Assembly: GCF_010731895.1 (NCBI RefSeq)
Contig: NZ_AP022596.1
Span: 6,076,001-6,140,000, forward strand
Length of the DNA: 64,000 nucleotides
Reading direction: 5' to 3'
Source of the DNA: Mycolicibacterium helvum
GTDB taxonomy: Bacteria; Actinomycetota; Actinomycetes; Mycobacteriales; Mycobacteriaceae
Shown piece by piece: positions 21,473 to 29,728 of the stretch. Within the stretch, counting starts at the first letter, position 1; each line of letters begins with the position of its first letter. The notes under the pieces are model-generated. The model made no database searches, was not told where the DNA came from, and saw only the letters and a list, made by a program, of their open reading frames with translations. A program made the translations under genes and the position numbers.

Positions 21473-22348
21473 ATGTCACCGGGGTCGAGCGAAGCGACGG
21501 GAAGGACGGACGCCGGGACCGCGGAACGACCGCGTCCCGCGCTATCGCCGTCGCGGGCCGCCGACTTCAAGCAATGTCCGCTGCTGTATCGCTTCCGCGC
21601 TGTCGACCGCCTGCCTGAGCCGCCGTCGACGGCCCAGCTACGCGGTTCAGTTGTGCATGCTGCGCTCGAGCAGCTCTACGGCATGCCGGCGGCGGACCGC
21701 GGGCCGCAGACGGCGTTGTCACTTGTCGACTCGGCCGCCGACCGAGTGCTGGCTGAGCATCCCGACCTCGCCGACGGCTTCACCGCCGAGCAGCGCAGCG
21801 AGCTGCTGACCGCGGCGCGCGCACTGCTGACTGGCTACTACCGGCTCGAAGACCCGACCCGGTTCGACCCGCAAAGCTGCGAGCAGCGCATCGAGGTCGA
21901 GCTCGCCGACGGAACACTGCTGCGCGGCTTCGTCGACCGGATCGACGTCGCCGGCACCGGTGAGCTCCGAGTCGTCGACTACAAGACCGGCAAGGCGCCG
22001 TCCGCGGCCTGGGCGGCGGCCGAGTTCAAGGCGCTGTTCCAGATGAAGTTCTATGCCGTCGCGTTGCTGCGCTCGCGCAATGTGCTGGCGACCCGATTGC
22101 GGTTGATCTACCTCGCCGACGGCCAGGTGCTGGACTACACCCCCGAGCTCGAGGAGCTGCTGCGCTTCGAGAAGACCCTGATGGCAATCTGGCGGGCGAT
22201 CCAATCCGCCGGCGCCACAGGAGATTTCCGGCCCAACCCGTCGAAGCTCTGCAGCTGGTGCAGCCACCAGGCGCTGTGCCCGGCCTATGGCGGCACCCCG
22301 CCGCCCTACCCGGGCTGGCCGCAGCAGCTGGGCGAGCCGGCCGCATGA
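21473..22348 (+). CDS. RecB-family PD-(D/E)XK nuclease with Fe-S type cysteines
   Basis: 291 residues. The nuclease core shows GFVDRID and VVDYKTGK, the Asp and Asp-x-Lys of the PD-(D/E)XK site. One Cys in FKQCPLLYRF and three in CSWCSHQALC are placed as in AddB and Cas4, which bind a 4Fe-4S cluster. No helicase domain is present. Likely a DNA exonuclease of repair; counterpart of Rv2119. Its last codons overlap the next start (GCATGA). Confidence 0.88.
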   Translation: MSPGSSEATGRTDAGTAERPRPALSPSRAADFKQCPLLYRFRAVDRLPEPPSTAQLRGSVVHAALEQLYGMPAADRGPQTALSLVDSAADRVLAEHPDLADGFTAEQRSELLTAARALLTGYYRLEDPTRFDPQSCEQRIEVELADGTLLRGFVDRIDVAGTGELRVVDYKTGKAPSAAWAAAEFKALFQMKFYAVALLRSRNVLATRLRLIYLADGQVLDYTPELEELLRFEKTLMAIWRAIQSAGATGDFRPNPSKLCSWCSHQALCPAYGGTPPPYPGWPQQLGEPAA

Positions 22349-23139
22349 CCGACTGTTATTACCGCCGACTCGGCACCGACGGCGACATCCACAGTTTCGA
22401 AAGCACCAAATTCACTGCTAGCAACTGGGATTCGTCGATCCAGCATGGGTCGCCACCCCTGGCGCTGATGACCAAACTGATCGAGGAACACGCCGCCGGT
22501 TCTGGTCAGCGAATCGGCCGGGTGGTTCTCGATATCCTCGGCGCGATTCCGGTGGCACCTGTGCGGGTCCGGTCCTGGATCCAACGACCGGGCGCCCGGA
22601 TCTCGCTGCATCAGGCCGAGATGACAGCACAACGACCAGACGGTACCTGGCGAGCCGTCGCGGCGCTGTCGGCTTGGCTGCTCACGTCCAGCGATACCGC
22701 CGCCATCGCCTCGGATCGGTACGCGCCTATCGTCGAGGGCCCGCCCAGAGCCGAGGCGCACGGCTGGCAGGGCGCACCCGGATACCTCGAGTCAATCAGC
22801 TGGCGTGGACAATCCGACACCGATGACGGCGCGGCCGTCGCATGGATGCGTCCACTGTTCTCGCTGGTCGACGACGATCCCCTCACCGACGTCCAGCGAC
22901 TGGCCATGGTGGTCGACTCCGCCAACGGGGTCGGCGCGGCGCTCGATCCGACCAGCTACATGTTCATGAACACCGATACCGCTGTGCATCTACACCGGGT
23001 GCCTCGGGGAAGCGATTTCGGTGTGCGGGCCCGCGGTTCGATCGGACCGGATGGCATCGGAGTAACGACGGCCGAACTCTTCGACCGCGACGGATTCATC
23101 GGCACCTCAGCCCAGACCCTGCTGGTGCAACCGCGTTAG
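22345..23139 (+). CDS. Acyl-CoA thioesterase-like protein (double hotdog)
   Basis: 264 residues, about the size of a TesB-type double hotdog, with FTASNWDSSIQHGSPPLALM near the N-terminus resembling the active-site helix of that family and a second half with FMNTDTAVHLHRVP. Such enzymes hydrolyse fatty acyl-CoA. The ATG overlaps the stop of the nuclease gene by four bases, so the two are coupled, although no functional link is obvious. Confidence 0.78.
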   Translation: MTDCYYRRLGTDGDIHSFESTKFTASNWDSSIQHGSPPLALMTKLIEEHAAGSGQRIGRVVLDILGAIPVAPVRVRSWIQRPGARISLHQAEMTAQRPDGTWRAVAALSAWLLTSSDTAAIASDRYAPIVEGPPRAEAHGWQGAPGYLESISWRGQSDTDDGAAVAWMRPLFSLVDDDPLTDVQRLAMVVDSANGVGAALDPTSYMFMNTDTAVHLHRVPRGSDFGVRARGSIGPDGIGVTTAELFDRDGFIGTSAQTLLVQPR

Positions 23140-23181
23140 TATTTGCTTGTGCCTATATACACCTAGCGTAATGCTGGCGAG

Positions 23182-23547
23182 ATGCACGTTTTTGAGGCGA
23201 TCGCCGAACCGAGTCGCCGGGTGCTGCTGGACACGTTGGCCACCGGGGACCGCACGGCCGGTCAACTCGTTGCCGCACTGCCGGACCTGACCCAACCTTC
23301 GGTGTCGCGACACCTGCGCGTCCTGCGCGAGGCCGGGCTCGTCGAGGTCCGCCCCGACGCCCAGCGCCGCATCTATGCGCTGCGCGCCGACGGCTTGGTG
23401 GCCATCGACAGCTGGATCGAGCACTACCGCCAGTTCTGGACCAACCACCTCGACGCACTCGAACAGCACCTGAACGACACCGCCCAGGAGGACTCAGGAC
23501 GACCCGCGAGGGCCAGATCGGTATCGATAACGAACGGGCGGTGCTGA
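23182..23547 (+). CDS. ArsR-family transcriptional regulator
   Basis: 121 residues with an ArsR winged helix: AIAEPSRRVLLDTLA, then the recognition helix QPSVSRHLRVLREAGLVEV. No cysteine metal site is seen. Regulators of this subgroup normally sit directly upstream of an SRPBCC/AHSA1 gene; here that gene survives only as a fragment. The C-terminal 15 residues after GRPARA run into the fragment and may not be native. Confidence 0.85.
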   Translation: MHVFEAIAEPSRRVLLDTLATGDRTAGQLVAALPDLTQPSVSRHLRVLREAGLVEVRPDAQRRIYALRADGLVAIDSWIEHYRQFWTNHLDALEQHLNDTAQEDSGRPARARSVSITNGRC

Positions 23548-23606
23548 CTTTCGAGCGCCGGTTGCCACATCCCATCGACCGGGCGTCGGCGAGCACCGCT
23601 AGGTGA
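23496..23606 (+). pseudogene. Remnant of an SRPBCC/AHSA1-domain gene
   Basis: In the frame starting at 23496 the sequence reads TTREGQIGIDNERAVLTFER followed by RLPHPIDR, the characteristic N-terminus of SRPBCC proteins that accompany ArsR regulators. The expected ATG is AGG here, and the frame ends at TGA 23604-23606 after a short unrelated tail. The rest of the roughly 150-residue domain is missing. The truncation point lies at the end of the flavin reductase gene, so a deletion probably joined the two. Confidence 0.65.
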
Positions 23607-24972
23607 GGGGAATCATCTCCTGCAGCATGGTCGGTACCAGCTCACTGACGGTCGGATGGATGTGCATGGTGCGCGATATCGCGGTGTAGGGCAACCTAGC
23701 GGACATGATGTCGAGGATCGAATGGATGACCTCGTCACCGCCGACGCCGAGGATGGCCGCACCAAGGATCTCCTCGGTGTCGGCGTCGACAACGATCTGC
23801 ATGAAGCCTTGTGTCTCACCCTTTTCCACCGCCCGGCCGACCCTGGTCATCGGCCGCTTGCCGACCAGTGCGCGCCGCCCGGAGGCGCGGACCTGCTCGA
23901 CGGTCATTCCGGCGCGGCCCAGTGGCGGATCGATGTAGAGGGCATAGGTGGGCACCCGGTCGCTGACCCGACGTGGGTCGTCGTCGAGCAGGTTGGCGGC
24001 CACGATCTCGAAGTCGTTGTAGGAGGTGTGGGTGAAGGCGCCCTTGCCGTTGCAGTCCCCCATCGCCCAGATGTGCTCGGCGCTGGTGCGCAGCTGGTCG
24101 TCGACGACGATGTAGCCACGGCCGTCGACCTCGACTCCAGCCAGGTCCAGGCCGAGGTCGTCGGTGTTGGGTCGGCGCCCCACCGCCACCAGCAGGTGCG
24201 AGCCGGCGATGGGTTGCGCGCCGTCGGTCGGGATGACCTCGAAGCCCTTGGCCCGCTTGGTGAATCGCAGCCCGGTGGCGCCGGTGACGACGGTGATCCC
24301 TTCGGTCGTCAGGATCTCTTCGATAGTCGCCGAGACGTCCTCGTCCTCACGGGGGGTGAGCCGCGGACCCCGCTCGAGCACGGTGACCCCTGCGCCGAAT
24401 CGGCGATACATCTGGGCGAATTCCAGCCCGATGTAGCTGCCGCCGATGATGACCAAATGCTCGGGCACCGTGTCGAGTTCGAGGATGCCGACATTGGTCA
24501 GGTAGTCGATGTCAGACAGGCCCGGCAGATCAGGCACTACCGCCCGACCTCCTACGTTGAGGAAGATCCGGTCGGCCTGCACGACTTCGTCGCCGACCCG
24601 AAGGGTGTGCGGGTCCTCGAAGCGGGCGTGGCCGCGGATCAGCGTGCCGCCGGGCATCCCTTCCAGCCATGACTCGACTCCGCTGCGGTCGCCGGTCACG
24701 ATTCCGTCCTTGCGCGCCTTGACCTTTGCCATATCGACGGCGACGTCCCCGGTGGACACCCCGTAGTCGGCGCCGCGGCGCGCGGTGTGCGCGGTGTGCG
24801 CGCTGGCGACCAGTGTCTTGGTGGGGATACAGCCGGAGTTGACGCATGTTCCGCCGACGAGTTTGCGTTCGATCACCGCGACCGTCTGGCCCGCGGCCGT
24901 CAGCCTGCCGGCCAATGGCGGGCCAGCCTGCCCCGCGCCCACGACGATCGCGTCGTAGTGGGCTGCCGTCAC
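23599..24972 (-). CDS. FAD-dependent pyridine nucleotide-disulfide oxidoreductase (MerA/RclA-like)
   Basis: 457 residues from GTG 24972. The FAD-binding motif VVGAGQAGPPLA leads, followed by the redox-active disulfide in GGTCVNSGCIPTKT, the NAD(P)-binding IIGGSYIGLEFA, the second FAD motif MGDCNGKGAFTH, and a C-terminal dimerisation domain with HIHPTVSELVP. It resembles mercuric-reductase-like and RclA-like enzymes; the substrate cannot be read from sequence, and no MerA-type Cys-Cys tail is present. Its start overlaps the stop of the DUF4126 gene by four bases (GTGA). Confidence 0.88.
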   Translation of the reverse strand: MTAAHYDAIVVGAGQAGPPLAGRLTAAGQTVAVIERKLVGGTCVNSGCIPTKTLVASAHTAHTARRGADYGVSTGDVAVDMAKVKARKDGIVTGDRSGVESWLEGMPGGTLIRGHARFEDPHTLRVGDEVVQADRIFLNVGGRAVVPDLPGLSDIDYLTNVGILELDTVPEHLVIIGGSYIGLEFAQMYRRFGAGVTVLERGPRLTPREDEDVSATIEEILTTEGITVVTGATGLRFTKRAKGFEVIPTDGAQPIAGSHLLVAVGRRPNTDDLGLDLAGVEVDGRGYIVVDDQLRTSAEHIWAMGDCNGKGAFTHTSYNDFEIVAANLLDDDPRRVSDRVPTYALYIDPPLGRAGMTVEQVRASGRRALVGKRPMTRVGRAVEKGETQGFMQIVVDADTEEILGAAILGVGGDEVIHSILDIMSARLPYTAISRTMHIHPTVSELVPTMLQEMIPLT

Positions 24973-25451
24973 AGCAGACTGGTCAGGTAGACCACCAGGA
25001 AGCCGCCGCCGACCGCGATGATGTCCTCGCTCACCGCCACCGGCAGGTCGCGGCCACCGGTGGCGGCGACCAGCCGCGAGCGCGCTTCGTAGCCGCCGAG
25101 GGTGCCCAGCACGGCGCCGATGATGCCGGCACCCAGCGAGCTGAACGTGTGGAAGAAGGCACTGCCGATGACAGCGCCGGCGAACGCACCGGTCAGGAGG
25201 CGGGCCAAGAACTGCGGCGCGCTCTTGCGGCTGGGTGTCTTCGGCAGCTGATCGGTGACGAGTTCCACGAACAACAGCACGGTCAGCACCGTCACGGTGA
25301 TGGGGTGGGCCACCCACTCCGACCACTTATTGCTGACGTCGATCCACCCCAGAAACGCTCCCCAGGCCACCACCGCAGGGGCGGTCATGGCGCGTAGGCC
25401 GGCGATCACGCCGATCAACAGAGCCAATAACAGAACGAGAACGTGCGTCAT
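24969..25451 (-). CDS. DUF4126 integral membrane protein
   Basis: 160 residues with four hydrophobic segments and the Gly-rich GAFAGAVIGSAFF pattern of DUF4126. GGAGG lies six bases before the ATG at 25451. It corresponds in position to Rv2120c. The function is unknown; translational coupling with the following flavin oxidoreductase hints at a shared role. Confidence 0.85.
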   Translation of the reverse strand: MTHVLVLLLALLIGVIAGLRAMTAPAVVAWGAFLGWIDVSNKWSEWVAHPITVTVLTVLLFVELVTDQLPKTPSRKSAPQFLARLLTGAFAGAVIGSAFFHTFSSLGAGIIGAVLGTLGGYEARSRLVAATGGRDLPVAVSEDIIAVGGGFLVVYLTSLL

Positions 25452-25520
25452 GGCGGTCCTCCGGGCCGGCGGCAACTAATGGGACGCTAACACGCAGTCG
25501 CGCCGCGGGCCGGGCCAACT

Positions 25521-26375
25521 TCAGAAGCGGCAGAACCTGATGTCGGACGCCAGAATCGCCTTGGCCCCGATGGCCGTCAGCTCGTCCATGATCGCGTTGA
25601 CCGCACGCCGCGGCACCAATGCGCGCACTGCCACCCAGTCCGGATCGGCCAGCGGCGCGATGGTCGGCGATTCCAGGCCGGGAGTGATCTCGGTCGCGCG
25701 ATCGAGTACCGAACGCGGGCAGTCGTAGTCGAGCATCAGATACTGCTGACCGAAAACCACACCCTGTACCCGCGCGGCCAATTGGTCGCGCGCGGCCCGG
25801 TTGGGATCGTCGCCGTTGCCGGCGCGCTCGATCAGCACCGCTTCCGAATCGCACAATGATTCACCGAAGGCCACCAGATCGTGCAGCCGCAGGGTGCGCC
25901 CTGACCCCACCACATCGGCGATCGCGTCGGCGACACCCAGCTGTATCGAGATCTCGACAGCACCGTCAAGCCGGATGACCGTCGCCTCGATTCCCTTGCT
26001 CGCCAAGTCTTTCCGGACCAGGTTCGGGTAGGCAGTGGCGATTCGCTTACCGGCAAGATCCCCGACGGTCCAATCGCGGCCGGCGGGCGCGGCGTAGCGG
26101 AATGTGGAGGAACCGAAGCCCAGCGCCAGCCGCTCGTCCACCGGGGCGTCGGCTTCGGCGGCCAGGTCCCGGCCGGTGATACCGAAGTCGAGCTGGCCGG
26201 AACCGACGTAGATCGCGATGTCCTTGGGGCGCAGGAAAAAGAACTCGACGCCGTTGACCGGGTCGATGACGGTGAGATCCTTGGGGTCGGTGCGCCGGCG
26301 GTAGCCTGCCTCCGACAGGATCTCGGCGGCCGATTCGGACAGTGCCCCCTTGTTGGGGACGGCAACGCGCAACAT
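25521..26375 (-). CDS. hisG: HisG, ATP phosphoribosyltransferase
   Basis: 284 residues, long form with the C-terminal histidine-binding regulatory domain. Motifs include [12 protein letters not shown] at the N-terminus and the PRPP-binding [13 protein letters not shown]. It catalyses the first step of histidine synthesis. The ATG at 26375 gives the established mycobacterial N-terminus; a GTG three codons upstream overlaps the hisE stop. It lies just downstream of hisE and is surely cotranscribed. Counterpart of Rv2121c. Confidence 0.96.
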   Translation of the reverse strand: MLRVAVPNKGALSESAAEILSEAGYRRRTDPKDLTVIDPVNGVEFFFLRPKDIAIYVGSGQLDFGITGRDLAAEADAPVDERLALGFGSSTFRYAAPAGRDWTVGDLAGKRIATAYPNLVRKDLASKGIEATVIRLDGAVEISIQLGVADAIADVVGSGRTLRLHDLVAFGESLCDSEAVLIERAGNGDDPNRAARDQLAARVQGVVFGQQYLMLDYDCPRSVLDRATEITPGLESPTIAPLADPDWVAVRALVPRRAVNAIMDELTAIGAKAILASDIRFCRF

Positions 26376-26383
26376 GGCAGTCA

Positions 26384-26665
26384 CTAGAGCTTCCGGTAGA
26401 TGTCGTCGAGGGTCAGGCCGCGTGCAACCATCAGCACCTGTGTCCAATACAGCAGCTGGCTGATCTCCTCGGCCAGGGCCTCGTCGGGTTCATGCTCGGC
26501 CGCCAACCACACTTCGCCAGCCTCTTCGAGGATCTTTTTGCCGAGGGTGTGCACACCGGCATCCAGTGCGGCGACAGTGGCGCTGCCCGCGGGTCGGGTG
26601 CGGGCACGCTCCCCCAGTTCAGCGAACAACTCCTCGAAGGTCTTCACGGCCTGCGATTGTTCCAT
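26384..26665 (-). CDS. hisE: HisE, phosphoribosyl-ATP diphosphatase
   Basis: 93-residue all-helical enzyme of the MazG-like fold with [13 protein letters not shown] and the EEISQLLYW helix that bind magnesium. It performs the second step of histidine synthesis on the product of HisG. Separate from HisI, as usual in actinobacteria. Counterpart of Rv2122c. Bases 26666-26774 form the divergent promoter region with the lipoprotein gene. Confidence 0.95.
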   Translation of the reverse strand: MEQSQAVKTFEELFAELGERARTRPAGSATVAALDAGVHTLGKKILEEAGEVWLAAEHEPDEALAEEISQLLYWTQVLMVARGLTLDDIYRKL

Positions 26666-26760
26666 GTGGGCCGACTCGCCGTCACGGCGGTTTCCGGTCG
26701 GAGCCCGTTCGGTGCCGATGCGGGCACGGAGTGTCCGAGGAGAAGGCGCACCGTCAGGGC

Positions 26761-26766
26761 TAAGCT
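26761..26766 (+). promoter_or_regulatory. Candidate leaderless -10 element
   Basis: TAAGCT, 8 nt, then GTG 26775 of the lipoprotein gene; no ribosome binding site. Confidence 0.35.
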
Positions 26767-26774
26767 GGCGTCTC

Positions 26775-27362
26775 GTGCGAGGATCCCGGGCAACGACGGT
26801 GGCGGCTGTCGCCGCCCTGGCGCTCACCGCCTGCTCGAACCCGATCGTCACCACCAGCGATACCAGTCAGCAAACCGCTCCACCCGCTCCTGCGACGACT
26901 TCCGCGCGACCCAGCAATGACAAGCTGGTCAATGCGTTCGACTACTACACCAGGGCCGATGACGTCCATTCGGGCTATTACTTCACCAGCCCAAGCGGCA
27001 GCTGGCGGTGCGTGATCGTGCCTCGCACCTGGGCCGGCTGCCAGTCGAGCACCGGCACCGGGCGCATCGGTGTGACAGGCGCACCGCAAACGGTGACCAA
27101 TGAGACCGGGCAGAGTGTCGCCCCCAACTCGATCCTGGTGCACACGCTGGACGACCCGCTGTTCGCGGCGGTCCCGGCGGACCAGTTCAAGCAGCCGTCG
27201 GGGACGGCGAAGACCTTGCCGTTCAACAAGATTCTCGCGGCCGCCGGATTCCGCTGCAACACTCAACAGGAGATCGGTATCTCCTGTGTGAGCGAGCAGA
27301 CCGGCAAGGGTTTCACGTTCTCGAATACCGGGGTGAGCTGGCAATACACCGACGTTCCGTAG
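26775..27362 (+). CDS. Putative lipoprotein with four conserved-type cysteines
   Basis: 195 residues from GTG 26775. A short signal ends in the lipobox ALTACSNP, then a Ser/Thr/Pro linker to about residue 50 and a domain of 140 residues with Cys in SWRCVI, AGCQSS, FRCNTQ and ISCVSE, probably two disulfides. I do not recognise the domain; similar cell-envelope lipoproteins are common in mycobacteria. It converges on the sugar porter gene, with 4 bases between the stops. Confidence 0.75.
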   Translation: MRGSRATTVAAVAALALTACSNPIVTTSDTSQQTAPPAPATTSARPSNDKLVNAFDYYTRADDVHSGYYFTSPSGSWRCVIVPRTWAGCQSSTGTGRIGVTGAPQTVTNETGQSVAPNSILVHTLDDPLFAAVPADQFKQPSGTAKTLPFNKILAAAGFRCNTQQEIGISCVSEQTGKGFTFSNTGVSWQYTDVP

Positions 27363-27366
27363 CGGG

Positions 27367-28830
27367 TCAGGCCGGTGTGGGTTTGTCCTGATGCAGCAGC
27401 TCGGCGTGCATGTCTTCCAGGGATACCCCCTTGGTCTCCATGACCCACTTCCACACGAACAGTCCCGACAGGATCGCGCACAACCCGTAGAACCCGTATG
27501 CGAGACCCAGGTGCTCGCGTAGCCCCGGGAAGGTCACGGTGATCAACCAGTTCGCCGCCCACTGCCCTGCGGCGGCCAGCCCCAGCGCGGCGGCCCGGAT
27601 CCGGTTGGGGAACATCTCACCCAAGAGCACCCACACCACCGGGCCCCAGGACATACCGAAGGCCACCACGAACAGGTTGGCGGCGACCAGGGCGATGACT
27701 CCAGAGGCACCGGGGAGGTTGGGCTTGCCGTCGACCAGGGTGGCGTTGGCGAAGATGACCGACATGGTGATCAATGTGACTGCCATCCCGGATGACCCGA
27801 TCAGCAGCAGTGGCTTACGCCCGATCTTGTCAATCAGCGCGATGGCGATCAGTGTGGTCGCCACATTGACCACCGATGTGATCACCGTGTAGATGGCCGA
27901 CTGGTCCGCATCGAACCCGACCGCCTGCCACAGCACATTGGAGTAATAGAAGATCACGTTGATGCCGACGAACTGCTGGAAGATCGACAACCCCAGGCCG
28001 ACCCAGACGATGCCGTAGAGGCCGCCGGCCGGCTTACGCAGATCCCGCCACGACGGCTTGTCCTCGCGCTCCAGGGTCTCCTGGATTCGGCTGATCGTGA
28101 TCTCGAGGTTCTTCTCCCCCAGTAGCATCGTCAGTACCCTGCGGGCTTCGGGAATCTTGTGGCTGGCAACGAGATACCGCGGCGACTCCGGAATGGTGAA
28201 CGCAAGTGCCCCGTAGAGGACCGCCGGCAGGGCCATCGCCAGGAACATCCAGCGCCACGCGTCAAGCCCGAGCCACAGCTCTTTGTTCGGGCCGCCGGCG
28301 ATGTGCTGGAGAATCCAGTTGATGACGAACGACAAGAAGATGCCGGACACGATCGCGAGTTGTTGGAGTGAGCCCAGCCTGCCGCGGATGCGCGGCGGCG
28401 AGGTCTCGGCGATGTAGGCGGGTGCGATCACCGACGCGATGCCAACGCCGATACCGCCGACGACCCGGAAGACGACAACCGTCACGACGTTCGGGGCCAG
28501 CGCCGTACCGATCGCGCTGACAAGGAAGAACACGGCGGCGATCTTCATCACCGAGATGCGGCCGATCCGATCTGCGATCCGGCCGGCCGACATCGCGCCC
28601 GCGGCGGCACCGAGCAGAGCCGAGGCGACGGCGAAACCGAGTTCAGCATTGCCGATGCCGAAGTCTTCCTGGATCGAATCGACGGCCCCGTTGATGACCG
28701 CGCTGTCATAGCCGAAAAGCAGACCGCCCAATGCGGCCACCGAGGCGATTCGGATGGCCGTACCACCCGAGGAGAAGTCGTCATCGGTGATCGCGGATGG
28801 TGTTTGGTCGATGGGTCCTTGGCCTGCCAT
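27367..28830 (-). CDS. MFS sugar porter (sugar:proton symporter type)
   Basis: 487 residues, twelve membrane segments. Sugar-porter signatures are GGLLFGYDSAVING in helix 1, GRIADRIGR, the PESPRYLV motif before the central loop, FQQFVGINVIFYYS in helix 7 and METKG at the end. It probably brings a hexose or polyol into the cell. AAAGGA upstream of the ATG supports the start. The gene neighbours (HAD phosphatase, gnd, zwf, glycosidase) fit carbohydrate use, though they are not in one operon. Confidence 0.9.
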   Translation of the reverse strand: MAGQGPIDQTPSAITDDDFSSGGTAIRIASVAALGGLLFGYDSAVINGAVDSIQEDFGIGNAELGFAVASALLGAAAGAMSAGRIADRIGRISVMKIAAVFFLVSAIGTALAPNVVTVVVFRVVGGIGVGIASVIAPAYIAETSPPRIRGRLGSLQQLAIVSGIFLSFVINWILQHIAGGPNKELWLGLDAWRWMFLAMALPAVLYGALAFTIPESPRYLVASHKIPEARRVLTMLLGEKNLEITISRIQETLEREDKPSWRDLRKPAGGLYGIVWVGLGLSIFQQFVGINVIFYYSNVLWQAVGFDADQSAIYTVITSVVNVATTLIAIALIDKIGRKPLLLIGSSGMAVTLITMSVIFANATLVDGKPNLPGASGVIALVAANLFVVAFGMSWGPVVWVLLGEMFPNRIRAAALGLAAAGQWAANWLITVTFPGLREHLGLAYGFYGLCAILSGLFVWKWVMETKGVSLEDMHAELLHQDKPTPA

Positions 28831-28918
28831 AAGGCGTCCTTTCCGCAGCACTGCGAAACCTGGTGGCACCTACGATCGCACAGTCGCAGTCACACCACCG
28901 CGATATCGGGTCAGCCGT

Positions 28919-29602
28919 TCAGGCCGAGCGTTCGCCGAGGCCGAGCTGCAGGTCCGCATAGATCTGCCGTAGCTGTGGAATGCCCAACCCGGTCAGCGAA
29001 GAAACGTGGCGTCGGCGCGGAGTGCTGGGCACCTCGACCTCGTTGGGCACCACCAACACCGGGCATCCGGCATCCTCGGCGGCGGCGGTGCCGGTGACCG
29101 AGTCCTCGACGGCCAGACAGTCGCCCGCGCTGAACCCCAGCAGGTCGGCGGCGCGCAGGTAAATGTCCGGGGCGGGCTTGCCCTCAGCTACCTCGTCGCC
29201 GCAAACAGTGATCGAGAAGTACTGCCTGCCAATGCTATTCAGTGCATTCTCGGTCAATGCCCGGCGAGTATTGGTCACCAGCGCCATCGGGACGTCAGCG
29301 GCCAGTAGCGTGTCGAGCAGTTCCCGCGCACCCGGACACCAGGGCAATCCGCTGGTGAACAGCTCACCGACGTAGTCATGCATCCAGTCGACGACCTCTG
29401 TCATGTGGTCGGGGTCCGGGTCCAGACCCAGATCGTCGAACACGATGCGGATCACGCCTTCGGCCGAACCGCCCACCGTGGCGTCGCGGACTTCGGGAGT
29501 CAGCACCCGACCACGACGGCTGTACAGCTCATTGATCGCGACGTCCCATAGCTTTTCGGAGTCGACGAGGGTGCCGTCCATGTCCCACAAGACCGCTCGC
29601 AC
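28919..29602 (-). CDS. HAD-superfamily hydrolase, beta-phosphoglucomutase-like
   Basis: 227 residues. HAD motifs are WDMDGTLVDSE (nucleophile Asp and acid Asp), ALVTNT, KPAPDIYLRAA and VEDSVTGTAAAEDAG, with a helical cap between motifs 1 and 2, as in the beta-phosphoglucomutase and sugar-phosphatase group. The GTG at 29602 gives the usual short N-terminus. Probably acts on a phosphorylated sugar; the substrate is not known. Confidence 0.85.
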   Translation of the reverse strand: MRAVLWDMDGTLVDSEKLWDVAINELYSRRGRVLTPEVRDATVGGSAEGVIRIVFDDLGLDPDPDHMTEVVDWMHDYVGELFTSGLPWCPGARELLDTLLAADVPMALVTNTRRALTENALNSIGRQYFSITVCGDEVAEGKPAPDIYLRAADLLGFSAGDCLAVEDSVTGTAAAEDAGCPVLVVPNEVEVPSTPRRRHVSSLTGLGIPQLRQIYADLQLGLGERSA

Positions 29603-29715
29603 TGAACGATTGTGCCACGTAACCGGTGACGACTTCGAATCGCGAAGTCGCCGTCCGCTGGTGAACGTCGGCACGTTCCACCGCGAATGCCCCGGCATTC
29701 ACGCCGACGAAACAC

Positions 29716-29721
29716 TAGGGT
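29716..29721 (+). promoter_or_regulatory. Candidate leaderless -10 element
   Basis: TAGGGT, 7 nt, then GTG 29729; this spacing was used to choose that start over a GTG nine bases earlier, which overlaps the hexamer. Confidence 0.42.
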
Positions 29722-29728
29722 GGCGAGC

